This document shows positions 43,217 to 55,999 of a DNA stretch of 64,000 nt, piece by piece. Under the pieces are notes generated by a model. That model was not told where the DNA came from. It worked only from the letters and a program-made list of their open reading frames with translations, and did no database searches. Both the position numbers and the translations under genes were made by a program. Origin of the DNA: Lysinibacillus sp. FJAT-14745 (GTDB lineage Bacteria; Bacillota; Bacilli; Bacillales_A; Planococcaceae). The DNA lies in contig NZ_LITM01000007.1 in assembly GCF_001275675.1 (NCBI RefSeq), positions 12,868-76,867 of the forward strand. The letters are read 5' to 3'. Within the stretch, counting starts at the first letter, position 1. Every line of letters begins with the position of its first letter.

Positions 43217-44614
43217 TTATCCGATAGAGCCTTCCATCTCAAACTTGATCAGACGGTTCATTTCTACTGCGTATTCCATTGGTAATTCTTTTGTGAATGG
43301 CTCGATGAAGCCCATTACGATCATTTCTGTCGCTTCTTCTTCAGAAATACCACGAGACATTAAGTAGAATAATTGTTCCTCTGATACTTTTGAAACTTTC
43401 GCTTCATGCTCTAAAGAAACATTATCATTTAAGATTTCGTTGTATGGAATTGTATCTGAAGTAGATTGATTATCCATGATTAACGTATCACATTCAATGT
43501 TAGCACGTGCACCACTTGCTTTAGGGCCGAAACGAACTTGACCCATATACGTTACCTTACCACCTTGTTTAGCAATCGATTTAGAAACGATTGTTGAAGA
43601 TGTGTTTGGAGCCATATGAATCATTTTCGCACCTGCATGTTGGTGTTGCCCTTTACCTGCTAATGCGATTGATAATGTCATACCACGAGCGCCTTCACCT
43701 TTAAGGATACAAGCTGGGTATTTCATTGTTAATTTAGAACCGATGTTACCGTCGATCCATTCCATCGTACCGTTTTCTTCAACAACTGTACGTTTTGTTA
43801 CTAAGTTGTAAACGTTGTTTGCCCAGTTTTGAATCGTTGTATAACGGCAGTATGCATCTTTACGTACAACAATTTCTACTACTGCTGAGTGTAAAGAGTT
43901 TGTTGTGTAAACAGGAGCTGTACAACCTTCAACGTAGTGTACGTGAGCACCTTCGTCTACGATAATTAACGTACGTTCGAATTGACCCATGTTTTCAGAG
44001 TTAATACGGAAGTAAGCTTGTAATGGCGTTTCCACTTTTACACCTGGTGGTACATAGATGAATGAGCCACCTGACCAAACAGCTGAGTTTAGTGCAGCGA
44101 ATTTGTTGTCAGTGTAAGGAATTACTTTGCCCCAGTATTGTTTGAAAATATCTTCGTTTTCACGTAAAGCTGAGTCTGTATCTTTGAACACAATACCAAG
44201 GTCTTCAAGATCTTGTTTCATATTGTGATATACTACTTCAGATTCGTACTGAGCAGATACACCTGCAAGGTATTTTTGCTCAGCTTCTGGGATACCTAAT
44301 TTATCGAAAGTAGCTTTGATTTCATCAGGTACTTCATCCCATGATTTTTGTGTAGCTTCAGATGGTTTTACGTAGTACGTAATTTCATCAAAATCTAAAT
44401 CACCTAAATCGCCACCCCATTGCGGCATTGGTTTTGTATAGAAAGTTTCAAGTGCTTTTAAGCGGTATTCAAGCATCCACTCAGGCTCTTGTTTCATATT
44501 TGAAATTTCACGGACGATTTCTTCAGTTAAACCACGTTTTGAACGGAAAATTGATACGTCCTTGTCATGGAATCCGTATTTGTAATCGCCAATATCAGGC
44601 ATTTTTTTAGCCAT
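43217..44614 (-). CDS. sufB: Fe-S cluster assembly protein SufB
   Basis: This 465-residue protein has the same length as B. subtilis SufB. With SufC and SufD it forms the SufBCD scaffold on which Fe-S clusters are built. The beta-helix core contains [31 protein letters not shown] and [23 protein letters not shown]. The amino end is [19 protein letters not shown]. The ATG at 44614 has GGAGGAG at good spacing; an in-frame ATG at 44632 lies upstream of it. Last gene of sufCDSUB, 107 bp after sufU. Confidence 0.96.
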   Translation of the reverse strand: MAKKMPDIGDYKYGFHDKDVSIFRSKRGLTEEIVREISNMKQEPEWMLEYRLKALETFYTKPMPQWGGDLGDLDFDEITYYVKPSEATQKSWDEVPDEIKATFDKLGIPEAEQKYLAGVSAQYESEVVYHNMKQDLEDLGIVFKDTDSALRENEDIFKQYWGKVIPYTDNKFAALNSAVWSGGSFIYVPPGVKVETPLQAYFRINSENMGQFERTLIIVDEGAHVHYVEGCTAPVYTTNSLHSAVVEIVVRKDAYCRYTTIQNWANNVYNLVTKRTVVEENGTMEWIDGNIGSKLTMKYPACILKGEGARGMTLSIALAGKGQHQHAGAKMIHMAPNTSSTIVSKSIAKQGGKVTYMGQVRFGPKASGARANIECDTLIMDNQSTSDTIPYNEILNDNVSLEHEAKVSKVSEEQLFYLMSRGISEEEATEMIVMGFIEPFTKELPMEYAVEMNRLIKFEMEGSIG

Positions 44615-44721
44615 CGTTTCTCCTCCGTTCATGCATTATTGTTATTTATCTAGTCTAAAACGAAACCCCTCGCCCTGAATGAAAACATGCTTTTATTCAA
44701 GTGATTTTCGGGATAAATTTA

Positions 44722-47673
<2,952 letters not shown>

Positions 47674-47691
47674 GCTAGTTCGTCCTCCCTC

Positions 47692-48471
47692 TTATGCTTC
47701 TTGTTCTTCTGTTTCTTCTTCGATACCTAATTCTTTTTTAATCCAGTCATAGCCTTCTGCTTCTAAACGTTGTGCTAATTCTTCGCCACCTGATTTAACA
47801 ACGCGACCTTGCATCATTACGTGTACATGGTCTGGTGTAATATAGTTAAGTAGACGTTGGTAGTGAGTGATCATTAAGCAGCCGAAGCCTTCTCCACGCA
47901 TTGCATTGATTCCTTTTGAAACAACTTTAAGTGCGTCAATATCAAGACCAGAGTCAATTTCATCTAAAATTGCGAAAGTAGGTTTAATCATCATTAATTG
48001 AAGAATCTCGTTACGTTTTTTCTCACCGCCAGAGAAACCTTCATTTAAATAACGTTGTGCCATATCTTCGTGCATCTCAAGGAATTCCATGTTTTTATCT
48101 AATTCACGGATAAATTTCATTAATGAAATTTCATCGCCTTCTTCACGTCGTGCATTAATAGCTGAACGTAAGAAATCTGCATTTGTTACACCTGCGATTT
48201 CAGAAGGGTATTGCATTGCTAGGAATAAACCTGCCTGAGCACGCTCGTCCACTTCCATTTCAAGTACATTTTCGCCATCAAGTTCTACTGTACCAGAAGT
48301 TACTTCATATTTAGGGTGTCCCATAATTGCAGAAGCTAGTGTTGATTTACCAGTTCCGTTTGGTCCCATGATTGCATGAATTTCATTTGTATTAATTGTA
48401 AGGTTTACGCCTTTTAAAATCTCTTTCCCGTCGATTTCAACGTGAAGATCTTTAATAACTAAAATTGACAT
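47692..48471 (-). CDS. sufC: Fe-S cluster assembly ATPase SufC
   Basis: The 259-residue ABC-type ATPase drives the SufBCD scaffold. Walker A GPNGTGKST, signature FSGGEKKR, Walker B FAILDEIDSGLD, H-loop MITHYQR. First gene of sufCDSUB. Fur-box-like sequences lie about 180-240 bp upstream. Confidence 0.96.
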   Translation of the reverse strand: MSILVIKDLHVEIDGKEILKGVNLTINTNEIHAIMGPNGTGKSTLASAIMGHPKYEVTSGTVELDGENVLEMEVDERAQAGLFLAMQYPSEIAGVTNADFLRSAINARREEGDEISLMKFIRELDKNMEFLEMHEDMAQRYLNEGFSGGEKKRNEILQLMMIKPTFAILDEIDSGLDIDALKVVSKGINAMRGEGFGCLMITHYQRLLNYITPDHVHVMMQGRVVKSGGEELAQRLEAEGYDWIKKELGIEEETEEQEA

Positions 48472-48648
48472 GAAAATACCTCCATAGTGTGTTCAGTGAA
48501 TGGTGTTCCATTCCTTAATTATCATCATTCTAATCTTAACTGAAAATCGTTCTCTATGCAAACCATTTCAATTACTTTCATTTTTCTCTGAAACAATCCT
48601 TAAAAACAAAGAGTTTGTAAGCATTTTCAGATAATTGTTAATCGTTAT

Positions 48649-48663
48649 TGACAATGAGAATCA
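48649..48663. promoter_or_regulatory. Fur/PerR-box-like site 1 upstream of suf
   Basis: TGACAATGAGAATCA matches the 7-1-7 box TGATAATNATTATCA at 11 of 14 non-N positions. Confidence 0.4.
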
Positions 48664-48695
48664 ACTTTCCTCATTTTCAATGAAATAAATCTAAT

Positions 48696-48710
48696 TGAGA
48701 ATGAATTTCA
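48696..48710. promoter_or_regulatory. Fur/PerR-box-like site 2 upstream of suf
   Basis: TGAGAATGAATTTCA matches the 7-1-7 box at 11 of 14 non-N positions. It lies 47 bp from site 1. Confidence 0.35.
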
Positions 48711-48869
48711 TCTACCTACATAGTGGAAACCCCGCAGAAAGCGCCAATTGTAGCGGTTTTGTGACAGAAAGTATAAATAACAATACCAATACTATAACCT
48801 TTTTTATTAGAATAGAATCAAATAAAGGAAAGAAATATCAAGAGTACTAATTCGTAAAATTAAGACTTA

Positions 48870-49195
48870 CCATCATAACGTGGGGTTAATTTCCGTTCCG
48901 GCTGGGCGCTTTGTTGTTGCTGTCGCTTCGCTTTCGCACAGATAAAACATTTGCTGCCGCTACGTTAGCACTACGCTTTCGCACAGAGCAAAGCTTCCTA
49001 GGGGCGTCCGATGAGCCGCTTCGCTGGTCTCGGGCCAACAGGATGTTGGTCACGAAGGCGTTATCACAGGACGTGATGGTTTTAGCCTTCGTTCCTCTAT
49101 CGCTGATCCCCAAGGAGTCGCCCAGCCTCCACTCCAATCAACCTATATACACGACATTCGTTTTAACCAATGATATCTCAAACTTTCGATAATGA
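48870..49195 (+). repeat. F2 structured intergenic repeat, full copy h
   Basis: Left core CATAACGTGGGGTTAATTTC, two cassettes (TGTCGCTTCGCTTTCGCACA and the GCTACGTTAGCACTACGCTT variant), GGGGCGTCCGATGAGCCGCT. P0 CCAACAGGATGTTGG. Nested hairpin 49051-49091: outer CGAAGGC/GCCTTCG, inner ATCAC/GTGAT, loop AGGAC. Right end GGAGTCGCCCAGCCTCCACT and tail to GATAATGAGTCAAAAT. Confidence 0.85.
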
Positions 49196-49219
49196 GTCAA
49201 AATAAATAATAAAAGATGA

Positions 49220-49476
49220 CAGGCGTGTTGATTAGGAAAAAATAAGTTTATTATTGAGCGATAAAAGGATTTTTTCGTTACCACTTTGCCAATATATTTC
49301 CATTTTAACTGATTGTAGCGTAGGGCTACTCGACTCCCGCGGGAAAGCGAGACAGACGAGACCCTGCACGGAGCGAAGCGGAGGAAGCGGCTCGACGCTC
49401 GCCCGCAGGAAAGCGAGTAGCCCGTAGCGGAAATCAGCCTCTTTGAATGTATAAAAATGGTTAATCAACACACCTG
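49220..49476. mobile_element. MITE-like element with 15-bp inverted ends and 9-bp target duplication
   Basis: CAGGCGTGTTGATTA (49220-49234) and TAATCAACACACCTG (49462-49476) are inverted repeats with one mismatch. They are immediately bordered by the direct repeat AAAAGATGA at 49211-49219 and 49477-49485. The interior (257 bp in all) has no transposase. It contains a GC-rich palindromic block (49326-49426) bounded by GGGCTACTCG / CGAGTAGCCC, similar in style to F2. Confidence 0.75.
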
Positions 49477-49614
49477 AAAAGATGATGTAATTTTCTTTTA
49501 ATCAATAAAGCTTGCTAGCTATCATTTGTTTAATTACAATCATTTTTCATCTTAAATAGTATATAATTGAGGTATAATCAATCGTATTTTTCGATTAATA
49601 GAGGTGAATATCTA

Positions 49615-50517
49615 GTGGAGTTACGTCAATTACGCTATTTTGTTGAAGTCGCTGAGCGGGAACACATTTCAGAAGCTGCCGAACATCTTCATGTTGCTCA
49701 ATCTGCAATAAGCAGACAAATTGCTAATTTAGAAGATGAATTAGGCACACCACTTTTTGAACGTGTCGGACGAAATGTTAAATTGACACCAATTGGAAAA
49801 ATATTTCTCGAGCACACAATTACTGCTTTAAAAGCCATTGATTTTGCCGCAAAGCAAGTTGAAGAATATTTAGATCCTGCTAAAGGTACGATAAAAATCG
49901 GTTTTCCAACGAGCTTGGCTAGCTATGTATTGCCAACTGTTATTTCAGCCTTTAAGCGGGAATATCCGGATTTGCAATTCCAGCTCCGTCAAGGCTCCTA
50001 TCGTTTTTTAATTGATGCTGTGAAAAATCGGGAGTTAAATTTAGCTTTTTTAGGCCCTCTACCACCGCATGACGAATCGATCCATTCAACAATATTATTT
50101 ACTGAAAATATCGCCGCATTACTGCCAGTAAAACATCCATTAGCCAAAAGGGAAAGTATTCAACTTGCTGATTTACGTAACGATTTATTTGTATTATTCC
50201 CAGATGGATACATATTACATAAAGTAGCTATGGATGCCTGTCGAGCAGCTGGCTTTTTGCCAAACGTCATCTCTGAAGGGGAAGACTTAGATGCACTAAA
50301 GGGTCTTGTCGCTGCAGGCATTGGGGTCAGCTTGTTACCAGAAAGCTCACTGTACGATTCAGCTGCCCGCTTCACCGTAAAGGTACCGATTACATCACCT
50401 ACGATCCCAAGAACAGTCGGTATTATTTCACCTGTAAACCGTGAAATTGCACCATCAGAAAAAATATTTTTAGACTTCGTTACAAATTTCTTTTCACGTC
50501 TTTCTCAATTCCAATAA
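49615..50517 (+). CDS. gltC: LysR-type regulator, GltC-like
   Basis: The 300-residue regulator begins MELRQLRYFVEVAEREHISEAAEHLHVAQSAISRQIANLEDELGTPLFERVGRN (winged HTH). The effector domain contains GTIKIGFPTSLASYVLPTVISAFKREYPDLQF. It is strikingly close to B. subtilis GltC, which activates glutamate synthase gltAB. No gltAB is adjacent, so either the target lies elsewhere or this is a paralogue. The GTG at 49615 has AGAGGTGA at good spacing; an in-frame ATG at 49567 lacks one. Confidence 0.88.
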   Translation: MELRQLRYFVEVAEREHISEAAEHLHVAQSAISRQIANLEDELGTPLFERVGRNVKLTPIGKIFLEHTITALKAIDFAAKQVEEYLDPAKGTIKIGFPTSLASYVLPTVISAFKREYPDLQFQLRQGSYRFLIDAVKNRELNLAFLGPLPPHDESIHSTILFTENIAALLPVKHPLAKRESIQLADLRNDLFVLFPDGYILHKVAMDACRAAGFLPNVISEGEDLDALKGLVAAGIGVSLLPESSLYDSAARFTVKVPITSPTIPRTVGIISPVNREIAPSEKIFLDFVTNFFSRLSQFQ

Positions 50518-50548
50518 AAAAATCGCCATAGCTGGCGATTTTTTTTGG
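50515..50548 (+). terminator. Terminator of gltC
   Basis: Stem AAAAAATCGCCA / TGGCGATTTTTT with loop TAGC, long T run. Confidence 0.93.
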
Positions 50549-50550
50549 TT

Positions 50551-51015
50551 TAAGGTAGTGATTCTATTAGTCAAATTGGTGATTCTATTAGTCAAATTGG
50601 CGGTTCTATCCGTCGTTTTGGCGATTCTTTCCGTCGCTTTGATGTTTCATTCCGTCGCTTCGGCTATTCTTTCCGTCGCTCTGATTTCCATCCGTCACCT
50701 TGGCTATTCTTTCCGTCGCTTTGACGTTTCATTCCGTCGCTTTGATGTTTCTTTCCGTCACTTCGGCTCTTCTTTCCGTCGCTCTGATTTCCATCCGTCA
50801 CCTTGGCTATTCTTTCCGTCGCTTTGACGTTTCATTCCGTCGCTTCGGCTCTTCTTTCCGTCGCTCTGATTTCCATCCGTCACATTGACGGTTCTATCCA
50901 CGATTTTGGCTTCTCTATCCACGACTTTGGCGTTTCTATCCGCCACTTTGCCTGCTCTATCCACGATTTCGGAGGTTCTATCCACGACTTTACCTCTGTT
51001 CTACCCGTCACTCTG
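50551..51015 (+). repeat. 21-bp tandem array, about 22 units
   Basis: Units such as TTCTTTCCGTCGCTTTGGCG repeat every 21 bp from 50551 and grade into a TCTATCCACGACTTTGGCGT(TT) variant after 50885. Several frames are open because 21 is divisible by three, but none has a Shine-Dalgarno. It lies between the gltC terminator and the convergent symporter gene. Confidence 0.87.
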
Positions 51016-51021
51016 CTTTTC

Positions 51022-52185
51022 TTAATTCGTTTTTTTACTAAAACGATCGACAATCATAGATAATGCGCCATCTCCAGTTACATTTGTAGCTGTACCAAAG
51101 CTATCTTGCGCTAAGTACAGAGCTATCATTAGTGCAATCATTGTTTCGTCGAAGCCGAGCATTGTTTTTAGTAACCCAATTGCTGCCATAACTCCCCCTC
51201 CTGGGACACCTGGTGCAGCAACCATCGTAATACCTAGCATAAAAATAAAGCCTATATATTGTGCAAAGCCTATATCCATACCGTTCATCATCAAAACGCC
51301 TAAAGAACAAGTAACTAATGTAATCGTACTACCCGATAAATGAATCGTGGCAAACAGTGGAATTGTAAAATTCGTTACTTTTTCTGAAGCTCCCGTTTTT
51401 TGCGCTTGCCGCAATGTAACTGGAATAGCTGCTGCTGAGGATTGTGTGCCCAAAGCTGTAAAATATGCAGGTAGCATAATTCGAAGTAACATGAGTGGAT
51501 TTTTCTTATTTAAAATTCCCGCAGCTGTATATTGCACTAGTAATATTACCCAATGCATCACAATTATTAGCACGAATACAATTGCGAAAACGGATAAGAT
51601 TTTTGCTACTTGACCTCCAAATGTCATGTTCAAGAAGATACCGAAAATATGGAATGGTAAAAGTGGAATAATAATGACTGAAATTAATTTTTCGATGATT
51701 ACATTAAACTCTTCAAAACCACGTTTCATAACATCACTTTGAATGGCTGTCATACCAATCCCTACGATAAACGCAAAAATTAATGCTGACATAACGCCCA
51801 TTAATGGAGGCATTTCAACTTTAAAGAATGCTTGTGCTAAAAATTCCTCCGGGTTTTTCATGCTTTCCATAGCACCATTTGAAATGAAATTAGGCAACAC
51901 ATTGCGCGCGACAAAAAAGGCGAGTATACCTGCAATGATTGTTGAAAAATAGGCAAAAAATGTTGCCAAACCTAATAATTTTCCTGAGCCTTTTCCAAGC
52001 TGTGCAATGCCCGGAGCAATAAATGCAATAATAATAAGTGGTACAACAAAATTTAAAAAGTTACCGAATAAGCCATTAAATGTTGCAAATATACGTATAA
52101 ATGGTTCTGGCATAAAGCTTCCGAGTATTACCGCTAATAAAATTGCGACAATAATTTTTGCCAATAGACCAAATTTAAGCTTCAT
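51022..52185 (-). CDS. Dicarboxylate/amino acid:cation symporter (DAACS family)
   Basis: The 387-residue protein has eight helices and two hairpins of the GltPh/DctA/SstT fold. Signature elements are AYFTALGTQSSAAAIPVTL (serine-rich hairpin HP1), GSTITLV, and MVAAPGVPGGGVMAAIGLL (HP2) with TNVTGDGAL (the D that binds the substrate amino group). It imports glutamate, aspartate, serine/threonine or dicarboxylates with Na+ or H+; which one is not predictable. Convergent with gltC. Monocistronic. Confidence 0.9.
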   Translation of the reverse strand: MKLKFGLLAKIIVAILLAVILGSFMPEPFIRIFATFNGLFGNFLNFVVPLIIIAFIAPGIAQLGKGSGKLLGLATFFAYFSTIIAGILAFFVARNVLPNFISNGAMESMKNPEEFLAQAFFKVEMPPLMGVMSALIFAFIVGIGMTAIQSDVMKRGFEEFNVIIEKLISVIIIPLLPFHIFGIFLNMTFGGQVAKILSVFAIVFVLIIVMHWVILLVQYTAAGILNKKNPLMLLRIMLPAYFTALGTQSSAAAIPVTLRQAQKTGASEKVTNFTIPLFATIHLSGSTITLVTCSLGVLMMNGMDIGFAQYIGFIFMLGITMVAAPGVPGGGVMAAIGLLKTMLGFDETMIALMIALYLAQDSFGTATNVTGDGALSMIVDRFSKKTN

Positions 52186-52324
52186 TATATTGTCCTCCCT
52201 AAAAATACAACTGTCTTTTTCCGATGCAATATTAGTAATTTAACATAAACAGTTGAGAGAATATACAGTTTGTAAAATAGACGGAATTGCAAAACTCTTT
52301 TTCATTTTCTAACAAAAAACAAAA

Positions 52325-52362
52325 AAGCTTAGAATAGGCAAAATTCACCTATCCTAAGCTTC
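52325..52362 (-). terminator. Terminator of the polysaccharide operon, beyond F1 copy D
   Basis: AAGCTTAGGATAGG pairs with CCTATTCTAAGCTT (minus strand, one mismatch), followed by TTTTTTG. It is separated from the last gene (stop at 52823) by the F1 repeat. Confidence 0.85.
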
Positions 52363-52364
52363 CA

Positions 52365-52823
52365 TTTAACTTCTTTCAGCAAAAGTCTCCCACCTCTATA
52401 GGTGATGAGATGAATGCGGATTTAAGCTACTTTACAACGGTTGTCCAAACACCAGCTGAAATAGAGGAACTCAGTCTAAGAACGCCACGTCCTGTGGCAA
52501 TTTATCTGTGCGAAAGCGAAGCGACAGCAACACACGACTGAGTAACCAACATCGGTGCTGCTGACGCTGCGTTAGCACTACGCTTTCGCGCAAAAAACAT
52601 TTGTTGGCCCAAAGCCTCCGGCGGATGTCACAGAATCGGAAAGGAGTTCTTAGGGGATGTTAGCCTAAAACCATCGCATCCATGCGATAACGGTTAAATG
52701 ACCTGCATCGGTAAAAGCGCCACGTCCTGTGGCATTACCGAAATGACCAACATCGTGTTGACCCTCACGCAGGCCTAAGCACAAAGCCGATTCCGGACGC
52801 ATTTATGCCGAGGCATAATTGAT
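52365..52823 (+). repeat. F1 structured intergenic repeat, long copy D
   Basis: TTTAAC boundary at 52365-52370 and palindromic end TTATGCCGAGGCATAA with TTGAT at 52823. It contains three nested hairpins. The first (about 52461-52535) has the GCGAAAGCGAAGCGACAGCA cassette inserted between the outer and inner stems. The second and third (52672-52750) have outer stems TCGGTAA/TTACCGA and TTAGCC/GGTTAA, with inner stems GCCAC/GTGGC and ATCGCAT/ATGCGAT. This copy lies in the opposite orientation to the adjacent operon, with its palindromic end at the stop codon. Confidence 0.83.
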
Positions 52824-55800
52824 TAATCTTTAAATAATTTTTGTAAAATATAATATGATTGTTTTAAACGCTCATCATATTTAGGAGTTTGCCATTTTTC
52901 CCAAGAATAAGCTGGAAGAGCAGGCAAGACATGGCCGTTTGTCTCTGGTAGAGATTTTACAACCTTGCCCTCTTTATCTACAAAGACAGCACCAATATAA
53001 ATATTATCGACTTTAGTCGAACCTTCCTTTCCATCCTTATATAGATCTCCCATAAACTCACGCTGACTTGGATCTTTTGCTTGGATCAGTAGCCAAGGAA
53101 TTCGTAGCTCAATAACATTATCATCTGTCCATGTATAGTCTACTAACGAATTATAATCTTTTGCTTTTGGGTTGGCATTCCCTTGAAGCAACTTCCCTGT
53201 TTCATAAGAACTAAAGTCGGTAGTAATGTTTTGCTCTGGTAAGAATAGCTGTTTATTTAACACATAGTTAATCGGTGCAAACTTACCGCTGTTTTTTGTA
53301 GGAACTGCCATACGAGGCGGAATCATATTTAAATTATGACCGTAAAAATAATCATAGAAATCATAGTATTCATCTATGACAACTCGAGAGTCTCCACTTT
53401 TATTTAATTCAACAATAAAATCTACACCATTTGAAAACGTCATATCTTTTAGTGATGTTGCCGAAGTGTTCCCTTGATTTGGTACTACATCAAGTAAAAT
53501 ACGAGGGGAAGCTTTTTCTAAAACATCACTTTTTAATTTGAAATACAAATATTTTTCATCATAATCGACAGCAAAATCTGTGGAAGCAGAAGGTGAGGTA
53601 TTGTACATTTGTGTACCTTTCCACTCTTTCGTATCGCCATCTACTTTTACTTTAAATCTATCAAAGCTTAGTACGCCAAATTGTTGTTCGTTCGTTTGTG
53701 CATTGGACCAAAACGGTCGACGATTTGGATCATCATAATCCATCGTATTCCACGTTCGCTTAAACCACTCGTCTTGCCAAGTAAAGACAAGACCTCCTAG
53801 CAAACCTTCATGCATAATATCTTCATATAAATGTTGAAGTGTTTCACCCTGCTGCTGTTCGGACATATGCCCCTGATTCCAGCCGTAAACATTTTCATGT
53901 GTCATACCACGCGCTGCAGGAATGCCAAATTCCGCAATAAGAACAGGCATACGATGAGCTTGATGTAAGTCTTTTAAATAGCCTGCATAACTATTTTTAT
54001 TGCCCCGGAAATCTTTATAATTTAAATACTTTTTGTCGAAGTTAAAGAAGTCAGGATAATATGGATACACATGGTATGAAGCGAATTGGCCTGGTGCCTG
54101 CATCTCACCTTTCGTATAGATGACATTTGGATTTACTCCTACCAAATCTTCATCTTCAGAAGGTTCAGATGGATGGTCTAGTAAATCAGTTGTTACCCAG
54201 TTTGTGAAACTCATTGGACGGATCCAATTGTATTTATCCTTCTCATAAACAGTAATAAGATCCATTTGCTCCGCTAACCAATGCTCAAATGGTGCAGCAT
54301 TTTTCGTTTCAAAATACTTCCCATTGTATTCGCCTATATTAGCGTGCTTTTCGTTCGTACCGACAACCATATGCGGATACCATTCGATTCCAAGCACCCA
54401 GCCGATAACATATTTTGAAACGTCAACATCATATAATCCTGATGCATGCCCAGCTACTGGCTTCACATAAGTATTACCGTGGATAACATCTACCATGCGC
54501 TTCATTTCAAATTGGAAATCCTTTAAAGTAGCTTCATCATAGGCATCTAGTGAATCAGCCAAGCCTTCCTCATTAATCCATACACCATGCAATACATACA
54601 ATGGTTTATCTGGATTTTCTTCATTGTATTTAGCAAGTGCCCGATAAAAACCTGGTGGATGTAATGTATATACACGAATCGTATTGGCATTCATCTCACC
54701 AATTTGACGGAACCATCGATAGTACTCTTCTTCCGTAATAGCAGCTTCGCCCGGGAATGCTCCCGGTTTTCCCATACCGATATTAACGCCCTTAAATACT
54801 ATTGGCTCCCATTTTCCATCGCGTAAGACTTCAAATGACTCTCCTTGAATACGTGCATTATAATTTAATTTTTCATGATTAACGTTGTCATGAACCTCTT
54901 TTTGCTCAAACGTTTCAAAAATTTTATGCATAACTGGTATATAAATCGACCAGTAAAATGAACTATCGGCATACTTCTCAGCGTATTTATAAATAGTCGG
55001 TAATCCCTTTATTTTGTAAAGAGACGGTACCCGTGACATATCGTTAAAGTCTCCAGCAAAATAATAGCTTGTAGTGTAGCGTTTATCCTGTGAAACGATA
55101 GCCGCAAATTGCTGTGGAATATCGTTGTCATTTAATAGTTTTGCCCCATCTTTTGTTAAGTCCCATTGATAATTAGCGAGTGCATCCTCCGCATATTTAG
55201 GTGTGATAATATCAAACCAATAGCCATACTCTGCACTAGCTGAGGTATTAAAGAATTTTTTCCCTTTTTCAGTAAATTGCACCTGAATGCCTTCTGTTTT
55301 TACATGCTTGTCCATTTCTAGCACGATGAGCTTTTCTGTCATTTCATTAAATAGAAGAAAACCACCGCCCTTATATGGCCAATTATCACCATGTTCATCT
55401 ATGACCCATTGTGGAATTTCTGAGTTTTTATGATAATCAAGCTCATCAAAATAACGCCCAATCCATCCAGACCATGAAATCCCTAAATAATCCTGTAACT
55501 CTTTTCTAACTGCCTCTGATGTAGGTGACGCAAATGTATTGTATTCAGCGATCAGCATACTTTTCTTGTTGCTTGCTAAACGGGATACTATAGACTGCCA
55601 TTCATCCATTTCCAAGCCACCAACAATTTTTTCTGAGCGTTTACCTAAGCGCTTTTCTTCATTTAAATCATCTTTATAAACCCCATACGTATCTGCCAAA
55701 TAAATAACATCATAATTACTATAGTCAGCCGGAAACTTTTTTTCTGACACTTTCTTCGTTTTATCATTCGGAAGCGTACCATAGTAATCTTTTTGTACAT

Positions 55801-55999
55801 CATACGGTTGATCATCGATTGTGTATTTATAATGGTTTAAAAACCAATTCACACCTAAATGCTCTCGATAGGTTTCATTCGGAACCGTTTTATCTAGAAT
55901 TGCAACGTTCAGCGGTTTTTCAGCGCTTAAATACCACCATGCTATAGGTGTGAGTATGAGAATTAGAATGGCTATAACCCCTATATATATTCGCTTCAT
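52823..55999 (-). CDS. Membrane-anchored glycoside hydrolase-like protein of a polysaccharide locus
   Basis: The 1058-residue protein has an amino membrane anchor (residues 4-24). A region about 30-330 of no named domain follows (LNVAILDKTVPNETYREHLG, YDVIYLADTYGVYKDD). A TIM-barrel domain of clan GH-A type spans about 385-770, and a CBM9/DOMON-like beta domain about 785-1030 (VKVDGDTKEWKGTQMY). Likely catalytic Glu residues are in VLGIEWYP (about 536) and VLIAEFGIP (about 688). It starts with an ATGA overlap with the glycosyltransferase gene. The likely role is to cut or process the polymer made by that synthase outside the cell. Substrate unknown. Confidence 0.75.
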   Translation of the reverse strand: MKRIYIGVIAILILILTPIAWWYLSAEKPLNVAILDKTVPNETYREHLGVNWFLNHYKYTIDDQPYDVQKDYYGTLPNDKTKKVSEKKFPADYSNYDVIYLADTYGVYKDDLNEEKRLGKRSEKIVGGLEMDEWQSIVSRLASNKKSMLIAEYNTFASPTSEAVRKELQDYLGISWSGWIGRYFDELDYHKNSEIPQWVIDEHGDNWPYKGGGFLLFNEMTEKLIVLEMDKHVKTEGIQVQFTEKGKKFFNTSASAEYGYWFDIITPKYAEDALANYQWDLTKDGAKLLNDNDIPQQFAAIVSQDKRYTTSYYFAGDFNDMSRVPSLYKIKGLPTIYKYAEKYADSSFYWSIYIPVMHKIFETFEQKEVHDNVNHEKLNYNARIQGESFEVLRDGKWEPIVFKGVNIGMGKPGAFPGEAAITEEEYYRWFRQIGEMNANTIRVYTLHPPGFYRALAKYNEENPDKPLYVLHGVWINEEGLADSLDAYDEATLKDFQFEMKRMVDVIHGNTYVKPVAGHASGLYDVDVSKYVIGWVLGIEWYPHMVVGTNEKHANIGEYNGKYFETKNAAPFEHWLAEQMDLITVYEKDKYNWIRPMSFTNWVTTDLLDHPSEPSEDEDLVGVNPNVIYTKGEMQAPGQFASYHVYPYYPDFFNFDKKYLNYKDFRGNKNSYAGYLKDLHQAHRMPVLIAEFGIPAARGMTHENVYGWNQGHMSEQQQGETLQHLYEDIMHEGLLGGLVFTWQDEWFKRTWNTMDYDDPNRRPFWSNAQTNEQQFGVLSFDRFKVKVDGDTKEWKGTQMYNTSPSASTDFAVDYDEKYLYFKLKSDVLEKASPRILLDVVPNQGNTSATSLKDMTFSNGVDFIVELNKSGDSRVVIDEYYDFYDYFYGHNLNMIPPRMAVPTKNSGKFAPINYVLNKQLFLPEQNITTDFSSYETGKLLQGNANPKAKDYNSLVDYTWTDDNVIELRIPWLLIQAKDPSQREFMGDLYKDGKEGSTKVDNIYIGAVFVDKEGKVVKSLPETNGHVLPALPAYSWEKWQTPKYDERLKQSYYILQKLFKD

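Noticed and set aside
50558-50888. Plus- and minus-strand frames over the 50.6-51.0 kb array
   Set aside because: Same reason: periodic DNA without ribosome sites, located between convergent genes.
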